Assembly: GCA_019750655.1 (NCBI GenBank)
Contig: JAIEOG010000162.1
Coordinates: 1-14,826, forward strand
Source of the DNA: a bacterium
Lineage (GTDB): Bacteria; Bdellovibrionota; FAC87; UBA2466
Length of the DNA stretch: 14,826 nt
Direction: 5' to 3'
Shown here piece after piece: positions 13,521 to 14,826 of the stretch (position 1 is its first letter; each line of letters begins with the position of its first letter). Made by a program: the position numbers and the translations under genes. The notes beneath the pieces were generated by a model that ran no database searches, was not told where the DNA came from, and saw nothing but the letters and a program-made list of their open reading frames with translations.

Positions 13521-14826
13521 TGGATAAATCTGCTCTAGAAGGGTTGGCAAAGCAGCTGCCTTCGGGCGCCGTTGTTACGGCTCCCGAGGAAATGGCTCCC
13601 TATGCTACCGACTGGACGCGCGTTCCAGGAAAACCTTCTGCCGTTCTGCTTCCGCGCAATGTGCAGGAGGTTTCGTTAGCTCTGGCCTACTGCCATGCAC
13701 ACGGCATTCCCGTTGTGCCCTCGGGTGGACGCACAGGGCTCGCGGCAGGTGCTGTGCCGACCCGCGGAGAAGTGGTTCTGAATATGAGCCGCTTAGACAC
13801 GATTGCCGAGCCCAGTGTTCTTGCGCGGACTTTGCGCGTGGGTGCAGGTGCCATTACAGAGCGAGTGCATGAAAAAGCCGCTGAAGCAGGGTTGATCTGG
13901 CCGATTGATCTTGCGTCCAAGGGCTCTTGCCAGATTGGTGGCAATTTATCGACGAATGCCGGCGGGTTGAGAGTGATTCGCTATGGCATGACTCGTAAAT
14001 GGGTGACGCGCTTGCAGGTAGTAAAGATGGACGGCACCATCCTCGAACTCAATGCCGACTTGGAGAAAAACAATACCGGCTACGATCTGCTCCAAATGGT
14101 CGTGGGAAGCGAAGGTACGCTTTGCGCGGTGACGGAAGCCACCTTGAAGCTCGCGCCGCAACCGAGCGATCGTGGCAAAGCAGTAATGCTTTTTGGGTTG
14201 CCTACGGCGCAAGGAGTTGCGGAGCTCTTTGAACACTGCCGGCGCGGGCCCTTTGAAATTCTGGCGTTTGAGTTTTTCTCGGATCGCTGTCTAGCCGCCG
14301 TCGAGAAACAGCTCGGCCGCCGCTGTCGCTTCCCCGATCGGCATGCCTATTACGCCTTGATGGAAATCGCCGGCGAAGCGCCACGTGAGGAATGGCTTGC
14401 CCAAACGCTGGCACTTTCCGGAGTGCGCGACGCGCTCCAGGCAGAGTCGAGCGACGATCGCCGCGCCGTTTGGGGATTGCGGGAGGGAATCACGGAGAGC
14501 CTGGCGCGTACGGGCCCGCTGCGCAAACACGATCTCTGTGTGCCCCTCCGATCGATGGCGTCGTTCTTAGGCGAAGTGGATGGGATCGCACCTCGCGAAA
14601 AGCTAAAGGTCGATGTCTACTTTTTTGGGCATTTTGGCGACGGAAGCCCGCACGTCAACCTAGTGAATCCGGCGGGAGTTTCCTTTGAGGAATTCGAGCG
14701 AGATTGCGATCGCTATGAAGTGGCGCTTTTTGATTTAGTGAAAAAGTATTCGGGCAGCATCTCGTCGGAACATGGAATTGGTTTGCTTAAGAAGAAGTGG
14801 TTGTCTTACAGCCGGACGCAGGAAGA
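13520..14826 (+). CDS. FAD-linked oxidase, D-2-hydroxyglutarate dehydrogenase-like, 3' partial
   Basis: The frame is open to the window edge, giving 435 residues of what is usually about 450-480. The PCMH-type FAD domain has PSGGRTGLAAGA at 67-78 and IGGNLSTNAGGLRVIRYG at 139-156; GSEGTL is at 196-201. The C-terminal substrate domain has LREGITE (R321, T325), RKHDL (K336), the metal-binding HFGDGSPH (H371, H378) and SSEHGIG at 415-421. R321, T325 and K336 keep the spacing I recall for human D2HGDH (R386, T390, K401), favouring D-2-hydroxyglutarate or a related D-2-hydroxy acid as substrate over plain glycolate (GlcD). The usual HxGDGNxH is here HFGDGSPH, with Ser for Asn. Electrons probably pass from FAD to an ETF or quinone. 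The ATG (13520-13522) shares its A with the thiolase TAA stop. Confidence 0.9.
   Translation, partial: MDKSALEGLAKQLPSGAVVTAPEEMAPYATDWTRVPGKPSAVLLPRNVQEVSLALAYCHAHGIPVVPSGGRTGLAAGAVPTRGEVVLNMSRLDTIAEPSVLARTLRVGAGAITERVHEKAAEAGLIWPIDLASKGSCQIGGNLSTNAGGLRVIRYGMTRKWVTRLQVVKMDGTILELNADLEKNNTGYDLLQMVVGSEGTLCAVTEATLKLAPQPSDRGKAVMLFGLPTAQGVAELFEHCRRGPFEILAFEFFSDRCLAAVEKQLGRRCRFPDRHAYYALMEIAGEAPREEWLAQTLALSGVRDALQAESSDDRRAVWGLREGITESLARTGPLRKHDLCVPLRSMASFLGEVDGIAPREKLKVDVYFFGHFGDGSPHVNLVNPAGVSFEEFERDCDRYEVALFDLVKKYSGSISSEHGIGLLKKKWLSYSRTQE

Noticed and set aside
2..14826. CRISPR arrays, tRNA or rRNA genes, insertion sequences and integrase sites.
   Set aside because: No repeat-spacer pattern, cloverleaf, rRNA core sequence, transposase motif or terminal inverted repeats were seen on reading both strands.

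Overview
The window carries ten protein genes from a Gram-negative bacterium with a moderately GC-rich chromosome. No RNA gene, insertion sequence, CRISPR array or phage gene was found, and the coding regions look intact. The gene mix points loosely to a Bdellovibrionota- or deltaproteobacteria-like organism: a two-transmembrane Cache/HAMP/SpoIIE-type sensor, a membrane-anchored protein with a FecR-neighbour-like FN3 module, an inner-membrane LysM protein and a possible sigma-28 promoter. That placement is inference with low confidence. GTG and TTG starts are used beside ATG.

The left part (1-10566) holds six consecutive genes that strictly alternate in strand, so each is its own transcription unit. 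They are ygiQ (+, 5' end cut by the window), tex (-), a penicillin-acylase family Ntn-hydrolase (+), a LysM protein (-), a ferredoxin-NADP-reductase-like flavoprotein (+) and a Cache-HAMP-SpoIIE-type sensor (-). The three convergent junctions are very tight: a 20-bp perfect palindrome lies between ygiQ and tex, the stop codons of the acylase and LysM genes overlap, and 15 bp separate the flavoprotein and sensor genes. The divergent junctions hold the regulatory DNA. The tex/acylase junction (73 bp) has overlapping hairpins and a possible 19-codon upstream ORF. The LysM/flavoprotein junction (215 bp) has three hairpins in a row. The sensor/FN3 junction (98 bp) has a near-consensus FliA (sigma-28) promoter.

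The right part (10665-14826) is a four-gene plus-strand run: a one-transmembrane protein with an acidic linker and FN3-like domain, an ElyC-type DUF218 envelope protein, a FadI-type thiolase and a D-2-hydroxyglutarate-dehydrogenase-like FAD enzyme (3' end cut by the window). The last three are tightly packed, with gaps of 9 bp and then a 1-bp stop/start overlap, so the two metabolic enzymes are probably translationally coupled.

The points most worth a second look are the sensor protein, whose phosphatase core has lost its key metal-binding residues and so looks like a pseudophosphatase, and the divergent gene next to it, which carries the sigma-28-like promoter. Together they suggest a possible motility-linked signalling pair of unknown function.
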